From positions 53,786-117,785 of the forward strand of contig NZ_WLCM01000001.1 in NCBI RefSeq assembly GCF_013317235.1: 64,000 bases of DNA, given 5' to 3'. This document shows, piece after piece, positions 7,443-16,650 of the stretch. Position 1 is the first letter of the stretch; each line of letters opens with the position of its first letter. The notes beneath the pieces are model-generated. The model ran no database searches. It had not been told where the DNA came from and saw only the letters and a list, made by a program, of their open reading frames with translations. The position numbers were made by a program, and so were the translations under genes. The DNA is from Leisingera sp. ANG59 (GTDB taxonomy: Bacteria > Pseudomonadota > Alphaproteobacteria > Rhodobacterales > Rhodobacteraceae).

Positions 7443-9191
7443 TTAACCCCTGATTTCCGGCCAGATTTCCGGGTCCAGCCCGTCGATGAAGGGCGCCAGC
7501 ACATCGACGTATTTTTTCCACTTGCCAATCGAGCGGGTGTGCGCAGTCTGGCGCACCTGCGTGTTCGACAGGGTCAGCACCTGGCCCTCGTGACGTTCCG
7601 GGTGGGCCATGTCCTCGACCCAGTTCAGCCCGCAAAAGTCTGCCAGCTTGCGGCTTTCGCCCTCGATATCCGCAACGAAGCTTTCGTAGCGCAGGTCATA
7701 GATCCGCCCCGGCATCACCTGCCGCCAGTGCTGCATCAGCCGGCCATAGAGGTTGAAGCGGTGCGCCATCGCCTTGAGGTCGTAAGCATAGGTGAGCGAG
7801 CTGCCGGAGAAATAGCCGCGCCAGATCGACAGCGCCACATCGCGCGGATCGCGGCAAAGATGAACAAAGCGTGCATCCGGGTAGGCGGTGCCAAGGTGGC
7901 CCAGCAGGCGGTAGTTGTCGGGCATCTTGTCGACATAGGCGCGGGTGCCCTTGGGCATTTCGGGCAGGCGGCTGATGTCTTCTGCCGTGAAATCGCGGGC
8001 GGCTTCGGGGGTGAAGTCCTGATCCTTGTCCAGATAGGGATGCAGCAGGAAGGCCGGCACGCCGCGCTCGCCCAGCGGGAACACATCGGGGTGCAGGCCG
8101 ATCACGGTTTCGGTGAGCGTGGTGCCGGAGCGCGGCATCCCCACCACATAGATCGGGCGCGGGCCTTCCGGCGGGGTTTCCGCCGGGGTGATGACTTCCG
8201 GGAAGGCGGCCATGATACGGCTGAACTGGCGCTCGCTTCCCTCGTAGTCATAGGGGGTCTGCGCCGCCATGCAGGTGTTCGCCTCGTCATTGTGGGCGGC
8301 GAAAGCCTCCTTGTCGCCCGCCTGATCTGCGATCCGGGCCAGGGCAAAACTGACATTGGCGCGGTCAAGTGAACGCGGGGCTGCGGCTTTCAGCGCCTTC
8401 TGCGCAACGGGCAGCAGCTCTGCGTTCTGGTCGCGGCTGCTGATGCGGGCCAGCATTTCCAGCACCTGGGTGTCCTTGGGGTCCAGTTCCATCAGCGCCA
8501 GGCATTGCTCGCGGGCAGCGGCGGAGTCGCCGTTGGAGATCAGCTGACTGGCCAGGCGGCGGCGCGCCTCCACGTTCTGCGGGGCCACGGCGACGGCCTT
8601 CCGGGCGGCCTCGGTGGCCTCGTCCTGGCGCATCAGGCGGGCCAGCAGCAGGCTGGCGTTCTGCAGCGCGTCGGAGTCATTGGGGTTCACCTTGAGCGCG
8701 GCCTGATAATCCGCCAGCGTTGCCTTTTCATCGCCGAGCGTGTTCCAGGCAGTAGCGCGCAACCGCAGCATCCGTGGCTGGCGCGGATCACGGGCCAGCG
8801 CGGCGGTAGCGGCCTCAATTGCGGCCTCTGCGTCGTTCATCACCAGATGCGCCTGCGCCTGCAGGTAGAGCGCGGCCTGATCGCCTGGCTGGTCCTTCAG
8901 CACCCGCTCCAGCAGTTTCATCGCCGGTTCGCCCTGCTGCATGAACAACAGCGTCTGCGCCAGGTTCTTGCGGGCGTCGTGAAAACCGGGCGCCAGTGCC
9001 AGCGCCTTGTTGAAATAGGGCACGGCATCGCGGTGCTTGCCCAGGCCGGACAAGGAGATGCCCGCGATATTGGGGAAATCCGGGTGGCCCTTGTGCCGCT
9101 TCATGCCGCCCTTGGACTGTTTCAGCGCCTGTTTGAACTTGCCCTGGTTGAGAAAGCCCAAGGCGGACTGGAGATCGTTCTGAAGAGTCAT
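7443..9191 (-). CDS. TPR-repeat sulfotransferase family protein
   Basis: A 582-residue two-domain protein. The first ~300 residues are tandem tetratricopeptide repeats (for example LGKHRDAVPYFNKALALAPG and LGDEKATLADYQAALKVNPN). The second half is a PAPS-dependent sulfotransferase: VVGMPRSGTTLTETVI is the 5'-phosphosulfate loop and FVHLCRDPRDVALSIW the 3'-phosphate site. Such TPR-sulfotransferases are common in marine alphaproteobacteria and are thought to sulfate glycans or proteins; the acceptor here is unknown. No signal peptide is evident. The gene converges on the DUF1992 gene with a six-base gap. Confidence 0.92.
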   Translation of the reverse strand: MTLQNDLQSALGFLNQGKFKQALKQSKGGMKRHKGHPDFPNIAGISLSGLGKHRDAVPYFNKALALAPGFHDARKNLAQTLLFMQQGEPAMKLLERVLKDQPGDQAALYLQAQAHLVMNDAEAAIEAATAALARDPRQPRMLRLRATAWNTLGDEKATLADYQAALKVNPNDSDALQNASLLLARLMRQDEATEAARKAVAVAPQNVEARRRLASQLISNGDSAAAREQCLALMELDPKDTQVLEMLARISSRDQNAELLPVAQKALKAAAPRSLDRANVSFALARIADQAGDKEAFAAHNDEANTCMAAQTPYDYEGSERQFSRIMAAFPEVITPAETPPEGPRPIYVVGMPRSGTTLTETVIGLHPDVFPLGERGVPAFLLHPYLDKDQDFTPEAARDFTAEDISRLPEMPKGTRAYVDKMPDNYRLLGHLGTAYPDARFVHLCRDPRDVALSIWRGYFSGSSLTYAYDLKAMAHRFNLYGRLMQHWRQVMPGRIYDLRYESFVADIEGESRKLADFCGLNWVEDMAHPERHEGQVLTLSNTQVRQTAHTRSIGKWKKYVDVLAPFIDGLDPEIWPEIRG

Positions 9192-9281
9192 GAGGCCTAT
9201 CTATCATCCTGTCAGGGCGGCTGAAAAGCAGTGGGCTAGGGAGGCTTTGCATCTGCGCCCCGGCCCGGGTTAGAAATCAGC

Positions 9282-9971
9282 ATGTGCGGACGATTTGCCA
9301 TAACCCTGCCCACTGATGCAATGGCGCAGCTGTTTGCGGCGCAACCTGCAAACGATCTGCCCAAGGTGCCGAACTTCAACGTCTGCCCGACCAATCCGGT
9401 GCATGTGGTTCAGGCGGGTGATGCCGGGCGGCAGCTGGCGGCCATGCGCTGGGGCTTCCTGCCGCATTGGTACAAGAGCGAGACCGCCGGGCCGCTGCTG
9501 ATCAACGCCCGGGCAGAGACGATTGCGGAGAAGCCTGCCTTTGCCAAATCCTGCCGCGAGCGGCGCTGCCTGATCCCGGCCAGCGGGTTTTATGAATGGA
9601 CCAAGTCGGCGGACGGCGCCCGGCTGCCCTGGTACATCCGCCGCAGCGACGGCGCCCCCATTGCCTTTGCCGCTGTCTGGCGAAGCTGGGGCGCGGACGA
9701 TCCCGTCAAGACCTGCGCCATTGTCACCACTGCCGCCAACGAGGGGCTCTCGGACATCCACCACCGGATGCCGCTGATCCTGGAGCCGGAGGACTGGGGC
9801 AAATGGCTGGGCGAGGAAGGCCATGGCGCTGCCAGGCTGATGCAGCCGGGGGCGGAGGGTGTACTGGACTTTCACCGGGTTGATCCGGCGGTGAACTCCA
9901 ACCGCGCAGAGGGGCCGGAGCTGATCGAGCCTTTCGGGGAAGAGGATATCCCGCGCGGGCAGCTGGTCTGA
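9282..9971 (+). CDS. SOS response-associated peptidase / abasic-site shield (SRAP, YedK/HMCES)
   Basis: A 229-residue SRAP-domain protein. The sequence begins MCGRF, where Cys2 becomes the N-terminal nucleophile after Met removal and forms a thiazolidine link with abasic sites in single-stranded DNA. NARAETIAEKPAF, CLIPASGFYEW (with the conserved catalytic Glu-Trp) and HHRMPLIL (active-site His) all match. The length is typical. It protects genome abasic sites at forks. It converges on the MarR gene with a five-base gap; no LexA box was recognised upstream. Confidence 0.95.
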   Translation: MCGRFAITLPTDAMAQLFAAQPANDLPKVPNFNVCPTNPVHVVQAGDAGRQLAAMRWGFLPHWYKSETAGPLLINARAETIAEKPAFAKSCRERRCLIPASGFYEWTKSADGARLPWYIRRSDGAPIAFAAVWRSWGADDPVKTCAIVTTAANEGLSDIHHRMPLILEPEDWGKWLGEEGHGAARLMQPGAEGVLDFHRVDPAVNSNRAEGPELIEPFGEEDIPRGQLV

Positions 9972-9976
9972 GCACA

Positions 9977-10468
9977 CTACTCGGCAGCGTGGCGGGCGGG
10001 CAGGTCGCGCTGCGGCGCGCGGCTGAGGTCGTTGCCGGCGAGCGTTGCCTTTTTCAGCAGCGCCACGAAGGTCTCCTGCTCGGCCTTGGTAAGGCCTGTG
10101 AGGATGCTGGGCTGAGACGCCTGCACAATGGGCAGGATGCGGTCAAGCAGTGCTTCGCCATCCCGTGTCAGGCTGACCTCACGGGCGCGGCGGTCGGCCT
10201 TGGACACGCGGCGCTCTATCAGCCCCTTGTCCGCCAGCCGGTCCACCACCTTGCCCAGGGTGGCGCGGTCATAGGCGATGAGACCCGCAACCGAGGCCTG
10301 GTCGATGCCGGGATGGCGGTGGATGGCGGCCATGGCGGAGAACTGCACCGGGGTGAGGTCGACGCCTTCTGCCGCCATGCGGTCCATGAACTGGGCCACG
10401 GAAATCTGGTGCAGCCGCCGGATCAGGTGGCCGGGCAGGGAGTGAATGTCCAACGGGTCGGTTTTCAT
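9977..10468 (-). CDS. MarR family winged-helix regulator
   Basis: A 163-residue MarR-type repressor. The central winged helix runs from about residue 40 to 115 with QFSAMAAIHRHPGIDQASVAG, YDRATLGKVVDRLADKGLIERRVS (recognition helix) and DRRAREVSLT (wing). Flanking helices serve dimerisation. Residues 140-163 are a polar tail. It is divergent from mnmH across 162 bases that include the palindrome CCGCGGCCGCGG (10573-10584), but no typical MarR dyad was identified. Ligand and targets unknown. Confidence 0.9.
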   Translation of the reverse strand: MKTDPLDIHSLPGHLIRRLHQISVAQFMDRMAAEGVDLTPVQFSAMAAIHRHPGIDQASVAGLIAYDRATLGKVVDRLADKGLIERRVSKADRRAREVSLTRDGEALLDRILPIVQASQPSILTGLTKAEQETFVALLKKATLAGNDLSRAPQRDLPARHAAE

Positions 10469-10630
10469 GGCCTACTGGTCCTTGGCGGTCGGGCGCCCCG
10501 GTGCTTCATCCGGGCAGGTCTGATTGCAAGGATTGCCATACCGCCCTGTGCGCAGTACGCGCAAGACTTATCGCCGCGGCCGCGGCAATTGCAGCTTTTC
10601 CTTGCGCATGGGGCGCGGTAAGTCTGGCCC

Positions 10631-11683
10631 ATGGCGCTGAAATTCACCTCCTTGCAAGAGTTCTACGCGCACGGGTTCGACACCGTGATCGACGTGCGCA
10701 GCCCGGCGGAATATGCCGAAGACCATGTGCCGGGCGCGATCAGCCTGCCGGTGCTGGACAACGAGGAGCGGGCTGAGGTCGGCACCATCTACGTGCAGGA
10801 CAGCCCCTTCAAGGCGCGCAAGCTGGGCGCGGCGCTGGTGTTCCGCAACGCCGCCAACCACATCGAGCAGAGCCTGAGCCACCATGAAGGCGGCTGGAAG
10901 CCACTGGTCTACTGCTGGCGCGGCGGCCAGCGGTCCGGGTCTTTTACCTGGATGCTGCAGCAGATCGGCTGGCGCGCCGAGGTGGTCGAGGGCGGCTACC
11001 AGACCTACCGCCGCCTGGTGAACGCGGCGCTGTATCAGTCCGCGCTGCCGCACCATCTGGTGGCGCTGGACGGCTATACCGGATCGGCCAAGACCGAGGT
11101 GCTGAAACGCGCAGGAAAGCTGGGTGTGCAGGTGCTGGATCTGGAAGGGCTGGCCAATCACCGCGGCTCGCTGCTGGGCGATATGCCGACGCCGCAGCCC
11201 TCGCAGAAGGGGTTCGAATCCGCTGTGGCCGGGGCGCTGATGCGGCTGGATCCGGCCCGCCCGGTGCTGGTGGAGGCCGAGTCCAGTAAGATCGGCCAGC
11301 GGATCATTCCGCCTTCGGTCTGGGATGCAATGAAGCAGGCCCCCCGGATCGAATTGCAGGTGCCGGTGGCGGCGCGCTGCCGCTATCTGGTGGAGGCCTA
11401 CGACGATATCCTGTCGGACGCGGAGCGGCTGCGGGAGAAGCTGGGCCCCTTGCGCGCGCACCGCTCCGGCGCGGTGGTGGACGGCTGGTTCGCAAGCATC
11501 GAGGCGGGGGACAAGGCCGGTCTGACCGAAGCGCTGATGGTGGAGCATTACGATCCCGCCTACCGCAAGTCGCGGGCCGCGATCGGGGCCGAAGTCGCCG
11601 CCACGGTCGAGGCTGTAGCGCTGGATGAAGCGGGGCTGGATGCCGCTGCCGCGCAGGTGGCGGCGGTCATGTCCGGTCTCTGA
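10631..11683 (+). CDS. mnmH: tRNA 2-selenouridine(34) synthase
   Basis: A 350-residue MnmH/SelU enzyme, which geranylates and then selenates the 2-thiouridine at tRNA wobble position 34 (Lys, Glu, Gln tRNAs) using selenophosphate. The N-terminal rhodanese domain carries VYCWRGGQRSGSF with the essential cysteine. The C-terminal P-loop domain carries LDGYTGSAKTEVLKRAG, a Walker A motif, and EAESSKIGQR. Length is typical. It converges, 29 bases apart, with the selD fusion gene that supplies its selenium donor, which strongly supports the assignment. Confidence 0.96.
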   Translation: MALKFTSLQEFYAHGFDTVIDVRSPAEYAEDHVPGAISLPVLDNEERAEVGTIYVQDSPFKARKLGAALVFRNAANHIEQSLSHHEGGWKPLVYCWRGGQRSGSFTWMLQQIGWRAEVVEGGYQTYRRLVNAALYQSALPHHLVALDGYTGSAKTEVLKRAGKLGVQVLDLEGLANHRGSLLGDMPTPQPSQKGFESAVAGALMRLDPARPVLVEAESSKIGQRIIPPSVWDAMKQAPRIELQVPVAARCRYLVEAYDDILSDAERLREKLGPLRAHRSGAVVDGWFASIEAGDKAGLTEALMVEHYDPAYRKSRAAIGAEVAATVEAVALDEAGLDAAAAQVAAVMSGL

Positions 11684-11712
11684 CCGGGGCTCTCCCGCCC
11701 GTCGCCGGTGCA

Positions 11713-13908
11713 TTAGTGATGCCCCGCTCCCGTTGGGCGCGGCGCTGCGCTGAGGGTGACCGCCCCGGAACCTTCCGTGACTTTGCCGACAAGGGCCGCC
11801 GGATACCCGGCTACGCGCAGCTGATCCAGCAACTCGCCGGCCTGATCAGCGGCGACTGCTGCCAAGAGGCCGCCGGCGGTTTGCGGGTCGAACAGCAGGT
11901 CCTGCCAGCCGGAGGTTTTCAGCTCCGGCAGCGCAGCCTGGTTGGCGGGGAACAGAGAGGAGCGGATGCCGCGGTCCGCCAGTTCCGCCGCGCCCTGCAT
12001 CAGGGGGATCTTGCCGGTGAACACCTCTGCGCCCGCGCGGGACGCCTCGCAGATGCCCAGAAGATGGCCGAGGAAGCCGAAACCGGTCACGTCGGTCATC
12101 GCATGGGCGTCCTTCAGAATGCGGGCGGCGGCACCCTGCGGCTGGCTCATCTGCTCCAGCGCGGCGGCCACCCAGTCGCCTTCGGCCTCGCCCGCCATCT
12201 CCGCAGCCATCAGCACGCCGGAGCCGAGGGGTTTGGTCAGGATCAGCGCATCGCCCGGCTTGGCGCCCGCAAGAGTGATTGCGGGGCGGGGGCAGAGGCC
12301 GGTGACAGTGAAGCCGATGGTCAGCTCATCCCCGAGCGAGGTATGGCCGCCGATGATGGCGGCACCGGCCGCCTGCATGACCTCCGTGGCGGCGCCCATG
12401 ATTTCCTGCAGCGTGCGGGCCTGCAGCGCGGACGACATGCGCGGCAGGATCAGGTTGGCAGTGGCCGCCTGCGGCTCTGCCCCCATTGCCCAGATGTCGC
12501 CGAGCGCGTGCACGGCGGCGATGCGAGTCATAGCAACCGGGTCGTTGGTGAAGCTGCGCAGGTGGTCGGTGCTGATCACCTGTTTGACGCCGCCGATGGT
12601 CAGCAGTGCGGCATCGTCGCCGGGCAGCGGGGTGATATCGTCTCGGTTCGCAGTCCCAAGACCGGCAAGCGTGCCGAACAGCGCATCTCGGCCGACCTTG
12701 GCACCGCAGCCGCCACACATGGGCTTGTCGCCAAGCGCCGCCTCCATGTCCAATGTGTGTTCAGCCGGCAGCGGCGGAGCCTCCATTGCGGGCAGGTCGC
12801 GGAACTTCTCCATGAAGGCCTGGTCGATGCGGTTCTTCCAGCTCCACATCAGTGAGCCTGTAAGGGTGGTGCCGAAACGTTCACCGAGCGCCTCTTTGGA
12901 GCCCATTGAGATCAGTTTCAGGTAATCCTTCTGCGGCCGGTACTTGCGCAGGGGATCGCCGGTCATGAGCGCACGCAGGTTGTGGTAGAGCACTGGTGCC
13001 TGTCGGACGGCATAGACGCCTGCCTTGGGGCGCGGGGCGAAGTCCATGTGGGCGCAGTCGCCTGCGGCAAAGACCTGCGGATCAGAGCTTTGCAGGGTTT
13101 CGCTGACACGGATGAAACCGTCGTTCACGTCCAGGCCGCTGTCCGCGAGCCAACCATAGGGGCGGGCGCCGGCGGCGCCGGTTGTAAAATCCGAGAGGAT
13201 CTCCCGCCCGTCCTGCAGCACGATGTAGCTGTCTTCGATACGTTCGATGCGCGCGTTTTCCTCGAGCCGCACGCCCTGTTCGACCAAGGCGCGTCGCAGA
13301 GACTGACTGGCCTTGCCTCCGATTGCGCGCAGGGCTTTGCCGCTGTCGATCAGCGTGGCCTGGGCCAGGCGGCCGCGGGACCTGAGGGCATAGGCCATGG
13401 CGAGGATCAGCTCCACCCCGGCGACGCCGCCGCCGATCACGGCCACATGGGCGGGGCCGTCCCCTTCGCGGAAAGCGGCCCATCGGCCGGCAAAGCGGCC
13501 GAGCGGCTTGGCCGGGATGCCGTGTTCGGCAAAGCCCGGCAGGTCCGGCATGGCGGAGGTGATGCCGATGTCGATGGAAGCCACGTCATAGGCGATCGGC
13601 GGGCGGCCTGGCACATGCACCAGCCGGGCGGCGGTGTCGATATTCTCTGCCGCTGCCAGCACCACGCGGGCGCCGGCGAAGCGGGCGAGGCGCACCAGGT
13701 CGATATCCAGCTCCTCACGTGCGTAGTGACCAGCCGCGAAACCGGGAAGCATGCCTGAATAAGGCGCGGTGGGGCCCGGGTTGATCACCGTCAGCCGGGC
13801 GCCGGGCAGGGGCTTCATGCCCCATTTGCGTAGCACAAGCGCGTGGGCGTGGCCGCCGCCCACCAGTACCAGGTCACGGGTCAGCGGCAGGCGGGAGGTG
13901 TCGATCAC
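11713..13908 (-). CDS. selD: pyridine nucleotide-disulfide oxidoreductase fused to selenide, water dikinase (NDH-SelD)
   Basis: A 731-residue fusion. Residues 1-370 are an FAD/NAD(P) oxidoreductase of the NDH-2-like family: VLVGGGHAHALVL near residue 15 (FAD site), VAVIGGGVAGVEL near 156 (NAD(P) site) and FAAGDCAHM near 280. Residues 385-731 are SelD, making selenophosphate from selenide and ATP: the active site CGGCGAKVGRD puts the catalytic Cys at 401 and Lys at 404, and GDDAALL and GGHTSLGDEL bind Mg-ATP. Cysteine, not selenocysteine, is encoded. The start codon appears to be GTG. Such fusions are known; the extra domain probably supplies reduced selenium. The partner mnmH faces it. Confidence 0.93.
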   Translation of the reverse strand: MIDTSRLPLTRDLVLVGGGHAHALVLRKWGMKPLPGARLTVINPGPTAPYSGMLPGFAAGHYAREELDIDLVRLARFAGARVVLAAAENIDTAARLVHVPGRPPIAYDVASIDIGITSAMPDLPGFAEHGIPAKPLGRFAGRWAAFREGDGPAHVAVIGGGVAGVELILAMAYALRSRGRLAQATLIDSGKALRAIGGKASQSLRRALVEQGVRLEENARIERIEDSYIVLQDGREILSDFTTGAAGARPYGWLADSGLDVNDGFIRVSETLQSSDPQVFAAGDCAHMDFAPRPKAGVYAVRQAPVLYHNLRALMTGDPLRKYRPQKDYLKLISMGSKEALGERFGTTLTGSLMWSWKNRIDQAFMEKFRDLPAMEAPPLPAEHTLDMEAALGDKPMCGGCGAKVGRDALFGTLAGLGTANRDDITPLPGDDAALLTIGGVKQVISTDHLRSFTNDPVAMTRIAAVHALGDIWAMGAEPQAATANLILPRMSSALQARTLQEIMGAATEVMQAAGAAIIGGHTSLGDELTIGFTVTGLCPRPAITLAGAKPGDALILTKPLGSGVLMAAEMAGEAEGDWVAAALEQMSQPQGAAARILKDAHAMTDVTGFGFLGHLLGICEASRAGAEVFTGKIPLMQGAAELADRGIRSSLFPANQAALPELKTSGWQDLLFDPQTAGGLLAAVAADQAGELLDQLRVAGYPAALVGKVTEGSGAVTLSAAPRPTGAGHH

Positions 13909-13936
13909 GGGTCAGGCCTTCCAGAGTGCAGAGCGT

Positions 13937-14338
13937 TCAGTCTTCTTCGGGCGGGGTCTGGGCCGCGTGGCGGCGTTCCTCGTCCTCGGGCGTGTCATGA
14001 GTGGCCCAGTGATCGTCGCCGCCGGCCTCGGGCATGGTGTCGCGGGTTTCCTCACGGTGGATATGCACCTTGGCAATGAAATTTGCCGTGATCGGTGCGG
14101 TGAGGAACAGGAACAGAGTGATCATCAGCTCATGGTAGGAGAAGTATTTCTCAAACGCGGCTGCGTGCAGCATGGAGGCCAGCAGGACGCCGCCGACGCC
14201 AAGGGTCGTGGCCTTGGTTGGCGCGTGCAGCCGGGACATCTGGTCGTTCAGCTTGATCAGCCCGTAGGAGCCGACAATGCCGAAGATGCCGGCGGTCACC
14301 AGGAAGGCGGCGACGAGGAATTCAAGGATGGTTTCCAT
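13937..14338 (-). CDS. phaG: monovalent cation/H+ antiporter subunit G
   Basis: A 133-residue small membrane subunit of the Pha/Mrp cation-proton antiporter. It has three hydrophobic segments and the family stretch GIFGIVGSYGLIKLNDQMSRLHAPTK shortened here as SRLHAPTKATTLGVGGVLL. The C-terminal ~45 residues are hydrophilic and acidic, longer than in many homologues. ATG 14338 begins METILEFLV; the longer frame to 14404 lies in phaF. It is the last gene of the phaAB-C-D-E-F-G operon, ten bases after phaF. Confidence 0.92.
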   Translation of the reverse strand: METILEFLVAAFLVTAGIFGIVGSYGLIKLNDQMSRLHAPTKATTLGVGGVLLASMLHAAAFEKYFSYHELMITLFLFLTAPITANFIAKVHIHREETRDTMPEAGGDDHWATHDTPEDEERRHAAQTPPEED

Positions 14339-14348
14339 GGCTTTCCCC

Positions 14349-14618
14349 TTACTCGATGATATTGCCGCGCAGGATGAAGCGCGCGTAGGCCACAGTGGAG
14401 ACAAAGCCGAGCATGGCGATGATCATCGCGGCCTCAAAGAAGATCTCAGTCCCCAGTGCCATGCCGTAGAGCACCATCAGCGCGATGGCGTTGATGAACA
14501 TGGTGTCGAGCGCCAGGATGCGGTCGGCCACGTCGGGGGCGGTGACGACCTTCCATAAGTTCATCAGCATGGCGAGCGCGAAGCAGGCGAAGGCAAAGGT
14601 GGCAGCGCTTTCGATCAT
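14349..14618 (-). CDS. phaF: monovalent cation/H+ antiporter subunit F
   Basis: An 89-residue protein of three transmembrane helices, matching subunit F of Mrp/Pha complexes (segments PDVADRILALDTMFINAIAL are conserved). It overlaps phaE by four bases and precedes phaG by ten, so the whole cluster is translated in step. It assembles with the other five products in the inner membrane for Na+ or K+ efflux driven by the proton gradient. Confidence 0.92.
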   Translation of the reverse strand: MIESAATFAFACFALAMLMNLWKVVTAPDVADRILALDTMFINAIALMVLYGMALGTEIFFEAAMIIAMLGFVSTVAYARFILRGNIIE

Positions 14619-15112
14619 TCGAAAATCTCCATCAGCCGGCGCTCGTAGCGCTGTTTGATCTCATCCCGCACCGCGTCGGGGTTGGGGGCGTCAAGGCAGT
14701 GGACCAGCAGGGCGTGGCCCTCATCCGAGACATCCGCCGACAGGGTGCCCGGGGTCATGGTGATGGTGCCTGCGAGGGCGGTAATTGCCTCGGGTGTTTT
14801 CAGCTCCAGCGGAATGGTGATCCAGTTCGGACGGCGGTCGGCGTTGGGTTTGAACAGCACGATGCGAGCAACGATGATATTGGCCTGGATGATGTCCATC
14901 AGCACCACCAGGATATATTCCGCGATCTTGAGCGGGCGCCGCAGGTTGGGACGGTTGGGCCAGTAGGGCTGGGTCACGAAGGGGATCACCACCCCCAGCA
15001 AAAAGCCAAAGACCAATGAGTTCAGCGACCAGCGGTTCACCATCAGAAGCCAGGTGAGGGTTAGCAGAAGGGTGAGAAATGGGTGCGGGAACAAGCGCCA
15101 GATCAGTTTCAT
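14615..15112 (-). CDS. phaE: monovalent cation/H+ antiporter subunit E
   Basis: A 165-residue Mrp/Pha subunit E: two N-terminal hydrophobic helices (TLLLTLTWLLMVN and LVFGFLLGVVIPF), then a cytosolic domain with the characteristic TITMTPGTLSADVSD motif and a C-terminal acidic-basic helix. It overlaps phaD and phaF by four bases each. Confidence 0.93.
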   Translation of the reverse strand: MKLIWRLFPHPFLTLLLTLTWLLMVNRWSLNSLVFGFLLGVVIPFVTQPYWPNRPNLRRPLKIAEYILVVLMDIIQANIIVARIVLFKPNADRRPNWITIPLELKTPEAITALAGTITMTPGTLSADVSDEGHALLVHCLDAPNPDAVRDEIKQRYERRLMEIFE

Positions 15113-16650
15113 TCCTCGGTCCTCCCAAGCACGGTGTCGATATAGGCCGAGGGCGCATAGAGCTGCGCTGCGGTGGCCTCAGCATAGCGGGTGGCGGGGC
15201 CTGCAAAGACGGTGAGCGCCACCAGACCGCCAAGGAGGCCGAAACAGGCCACAAAGGGCAGCTGCGCCGGTCTCGCGGGCAGGGTGTCGACGGGCGGTTC
15301 TGCGCTGGTGTCAGTGTCCTCCGGCGGCAGGCCGTGGCCCTTCCAGAACAGCAGCGAGCCTGCGCGGGCCATGCCGATGATGGTGATCAGCGAGCCCAGC
15401 AGGATCACGCCCCAGATCCAGGGTGCAAGTTCAGCGCCGCGGGTGGCGTCCAGCACCAGCAGCTTGCCCAGGAAGCCCGACAGCGGCGGCATGCCCGCCA
15501 GCGCGATGGCGGCGGCGAAGAACAGCGCCGAGATCAGCCCGGTCTGCGGCATCGGCAGCTGCGGCAGGATCCACTGTCCCTGGCGCTCCATGACCAGATC
15601 GGCCACCAGGAACAGAAGTGCCGCCGCCAGTGTGGAGTGCACCAGGTAGTAAAGCGCGGCGGCGGCTGCGGTTTCGGTGAACAGCGAGATGGCGATCAAG
15701 AGGGTGCCCATGGAGGCGATGGCGCCGAAAGCCGCGAGGCGGCCAAGCTTCTTGGAGCCGAGGACACCGATGGCGCCTGCACCGAGTGTCAGAAGGGCAG
15801 CGGGCAGCAGCCAGCTTTCGGTCAGGCCCGCGGTGGCCTCAACCTCAGGGCCGAAGACCAGCGTGTAAATGCGCAGGATCGAATAGGCGCCGACCTTGGT
15901 CATGATCGCAAAGAGCGCCGCCACCGGCATTGGCGCGTTGGCATAGGCCGAGGGCAGCCAGAAATGCAGTGGCAGGAGCGATGCCTTGATGGCGAAGACC
16001 AGCAGGAGCATCACCGCGCCGACGCGCAGCAGGGCGGTGTCCTCTGCCGGGATCTGGGCAACCTTCACGGCGAGGTCAGCCATGTTGAGGGTGCCGGTCA
16101 CCGAGTAGAGCGTGCCGAGCGCAAACAGGAACAGGGTGGAGCCCAGGAGGTTGAACACCACATACTGCACCCCGGCCTGGAACCGGCGGGTGCCGCCGGA
16201 GTGGATCATCAAGCCATAGGAGGCGATCAGCAGCACCTCAAAGAAAACAAACAGGTTAAAGGCGTCGCCGGTCAGGAAGGCCCCCATGATGCCCATCAGC
16301 TGGAATTGGAACAGCGCGTGGAAGTTGGAACCTCGGGTGTCCCAGCCGGAACCGATGGCATAGAGCAGCACCGGCAGTGCCAAGAGCGAGGTCAGCACGA
16401 TCATCATCGCCGACAGCCGGTCCAGCACCAGCACGATGCCGAAGGGTGCGGGCCAGTCGCCGAGCTCATAGATTTTGACGGTGCCGTCTGCGGATTGTGC
16501 GGCCAGCGCCAGGGTGATGCCTGCGAGCAGAACCGCGCTGGCCAGGGAGAAGATGCGCTGCAGGTCAAGATGGTGGCGCAGAACCATGATGATGAAGGGC
16601 GCAACAAGGGCGGGCAGCACCACAGGTGCGATCAGAAGATGCTCCATCAT
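15109..16650 (-). CDS. phaD: monovalent cation/H+ antiporter subunit D
   Basis: A 513-residue polytopic membrane protein of the MrpD/NuoN-like proton-channel family, with about 14 transmembrane segments. Family features include the glutamate in TM5 (FNLFVFFEVLLIASYGL) and lysines in later helices (IKASLLPLHFWLPSAY), which form the proton path shared with complex I. It overlaps subunits C and E by four bases. The hydrophilic stretch at about residues 435-465 is a cytosolic loop. Confidence 0.95.
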   Translation of the reverse strand: MMEHLLIAPVVLPALVAPFIIMVLRHHLDLQRIFSLASAVLLAGITLALAAQSADGTVKIYELGDWPAPFGIVLVLDRLSAMMIVLTSLLALPVLLYAIGSGWDTRGSNFHALFQFQLMGIMGAFLTGDAFNLFVFFEVLLIASYGLMIHSGGTRRFQAGVQYVVFNLLGSTLFLFALGTLYSVTGTLNMADLAVKVAQIPAEDTALLRVGAVMLLLVFAIKASLLPLHFWLPSAYANAPMPVAALFAIMTKVGAYSILRIYTLVFGPEVEATAGLTESWLLPAALLTLGAGAIGVLGSKKLGRLAAFGAIASMGTLLIAISLFTETAAAAALYYLVHSTLAAALLFLVADLVMERQGQWILPQLPMPQTGLISALFFAAAIALAGMPPLSGFLGKLLVLDATRGAELAPWIWGVILLGSLITIIGMARAGSLLFWKGHGLPPEDTDTSAEPPVDTLPARPAQLPFVACFGLLGGLVALTVFAGPATRYAEATAAQLYAPSAYIDTVLGRTEE

